Shown: positions 63,117 through 64,000 of the stretch, in pieces
How the letters are laid out: the number at the start of each line of letters is the position of its first letter
Position numbering within the stretch: position 1 is the first letter of the stretch
Assembly: GCF_004114975.1 (NCBI RefSeq)
Contig: NZ_CP030052.1
Coordinates: forward strand, 434,001 to 498,000
Length of the DNA stretch: 64,000 bases
Source of the DNA: Bradyrhizobium guangdongense
GTDB taxonomy: Bacteria; Pseudomonadota; Alphaproteobacteria; Rhizobiales; Xanthobacteraceae
Direction of reading: 5' to 3'
The notes under the pieces: generated by a model
Told to the model about the DNA's origin: nothing
Database searches by the model: none
What the model saw: only the letters and a program-made list of their open reading frames with translations
Made by a program: the position numbers and the translations under genes

Positions 63117-63132
63117 ATAAGATAAATCTTAT
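63117..63132. promoter_or_regulatory. Inverted repeat ATAAGAT-AA-ATCTTAT
   Basis: Perfect seven-base arms, about 100 bp from the HTH gene start, next to TTGACA. It shares the ATAAGAT core with the direct repeats at 63018 and may be a third binding site. The bases from 63133 to 63260 hold nothing recognisable. Confidence 0.4.
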
Positions 63133-63260
63133 CGAAGTGACGCAGGGCCTTCACTACGACCTTTCGTCAACCATTTAACATCATTGCAGAAGTAAGCGAC
63201 GAGCCACCCCAGGGCGGCGGTGGCGGACCGAATCCGGGTCCGCGTTCTGGTTAGTGGCCT

Positions 63261-64000
63261 CTAGGGCTGCAGCTGCAAGGGCCGGCGGACACCGCTGCCC
63301 TCGTCCCGAAAGGCAAGCTCGCGCAGGCGCGGTAAAACAGGATTGCGATTGTCACTTCTCCAGATGGCGTGCAATTCAGCAAAGATAGAGCGCCCAAAGC
63401 GGATAGGCCGAAACACGACATTGTCGAAGCAGGCATTGCGGGTCTCTCCGGGAACAATCGCAAGACCCAACCCCGTGCTGACCAGCGCGAGGATGGCTTG
63501 TGCCTGGCTCATCGACTGCACGACATTCGGCCGGATGCCGGCGGCTCCAAACGCCATGGTCAGCAGCGAGTTCATGTAGGGGCCAGCGCTCGAATACATG
63601 ATGAAGGGTTGCCCATCGAGCTGCTCAAGCTCGGGCCGGCGCCGCCCCGCGAGCGGGTGATCGAGTGGCAGGGCGAGCGCCAGCTCCTCGCGGAACACGC
63701 ATGCGCTTCTGACCGTCTCGGCCGTCTGCAATGGGCGCACCAAGCCGAAATCGATTTGCCCTGATTTGAGAGCTTCGAGCTGCTCGCGCGAGGTCAGCTC
63801 GACAAAGCTTGCTTCGATGTGCGGTAGTTCGCTGCGCAAGCACGAGGCAAGCCAAGGCAAATACCCGTAAGTTGTAGCACCCACGAAGCCGATCGTCAGG
63901 GCACCACCAGCCAATAAGGCTGCTTGTCGCGCAGCCTTCACCGCATTCTCCCGTTGCTGAAGCAGCCCTCGCGCTTCAGAGAGAAACGCCCTTCCAGCGA
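63261..64000 (-). CDS. LysR-family regulator, C-terminal part (runs off the window)
   Basis: The frame is open to the window edge. The visible 245 codons begin in the linker helix (GRAFLSEARGLLQQRENAV), so the HTH is outside. The co-inducer domain follows: LTIGFVGATTYGYLPWLASC, LKSGQIDFGLVRPLQTAETV and STGLGLAIVPGETRNACFDN. The GFVG start of the domain and LVRP are typical of the CatR/BenM-like group that respond to aromatic ring-cleavage products. The target cannot be told because the upstream gap is outside the window. Confidence 0.88.
   Translation of the reverse strand, partial: AGRAFLSEARGLLQQRENAVKAARQAALLAGGALTIGFVGATTYGYLPWLASCLRSELPHIEASFVELTSREQLEALKSGQIDFGLVRPLQTAETVRSACVFREELALALPLDHPLAGRRRPELEQLDGQPFIMYSSAGPYMNSLLTMAFGAAGIRPNVVQSMSQAQAILALVSTGLGLAIVPGETRNACFDNVVFRPIRFGRSIFAELHAIWRSDNRNPVLPRLRELAFRDEGSGVRRPLQLQP

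Noticed and set aside
1..64000. CRISPR array, rRNA, tRNA or insertion sequence.
   Set aside because: I saw no regular repeat-spacer pattern, no rRNA segment, no recognisable tRNA and no transposase domain. The only mobile-DNA-associated genes are the AbiE and mystery-protein pairs at the right end.

Overview
The window is high-GC chromosomal DNA of an alphaproteobacterium. The mix of branched-chain-type ABC uptake, cytochromes P450, CoA ligases, many LysR/TetR/IclR regulators and RND efflux suggests a soil Hyphomicrobiales of the Bradyrhizobium/Rhodopseudomonas kind. That placement is an inference from gene content; no rRNA or tRNA gene is visible. Nearly everything is accessory catabolism, transport and regulation, and an unusual share of the genes is broken.

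Layout. 1-10.1 kb (+): end of a short-chain dehydrogenase, a fused indolepyruvate ferredoxin oxidoreductase, a broken carotenoid-cleavage oxygenase, then a promoter-led operon (VOC protein, SnoaL-like, MFS, FAH hydrolase, quinone oxidoreductase-like). 10.3-12.4 kb: a chemoreceptor. 12.7-18.8 kb: a TetR-controlled RND efflux cassette whose second adaptor gene has an in-frame amber codon. 18.8-23.6 kb: a decayed stretch with a frameshifted MFS gene, a wrecked quinone-oxidoreductase copy and a broken DUF2236/MpaB-like oxygenase; two promoters here match the promoter at 5.6 kb. 23.7-25.3 kb: an intact aldehyde dehydrogenase with a clear terminator. 25.6 kb: a diguanylate cyclase.

26.7-40.1 kb is a coherent aromatic-catabolism island: LigB-type ring-cleavage dioxygenase, LigJ-type amidohydrolase, RidA, two RraA/LigK-type aldolases, a TetR regulator, two tandem P450s, a five-gene Liv-type ABC transporter and an AMP-forming acyl-CoA ligase. 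Four copies of a TCCATATGGTA-like box lie in front of its transcription units, so the island looks like one regulon. Two of its genes (livM-like and one rraA-like) carry frameshifts.

40.2-43.8 kb: NmrA-like protein, DoxX protein and two LysR regulators. 43.9-49.9 kb (+): an operon of LeuC/LeuD-like aconitase subunits, a 2-hydroxycarboxylate symporter, a Tat-exported mannonate-dehydratase-like protein and a secreted lipase, divergent from a LysR gene with a perfect inverted repeat between them. 50.2-51.6 kb: ABM monooxygenase-like protein and aldo/keto reductase. 51.7-60.9 kb (-): aldose epimerase, polar amino-acid-type ABC transporter, AroE-like dehydrogenase, SnoaL-like protein, RraA-like protein, enolase-superfamily dehydratase, and an IclR regulator fused to an SMP-30/gluconolactonase-like beta-propeller. 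61.1-63.1 kb: an AbiEi antitoxin beside a decayed AbiEii toxin, then a mobile mystery protein A/B (HTH + Fic) pair. The window ends inside a LysR gene.

The most distinctive items are the IclR-propeller fusion, the two operator families, the P450 pair lacking the usual I-helix acid-alcohol residues, the symporter/aconitase/lipase operon, and the concentration of disrupted genes. All functional calls come from reading motifs; no database search was run.
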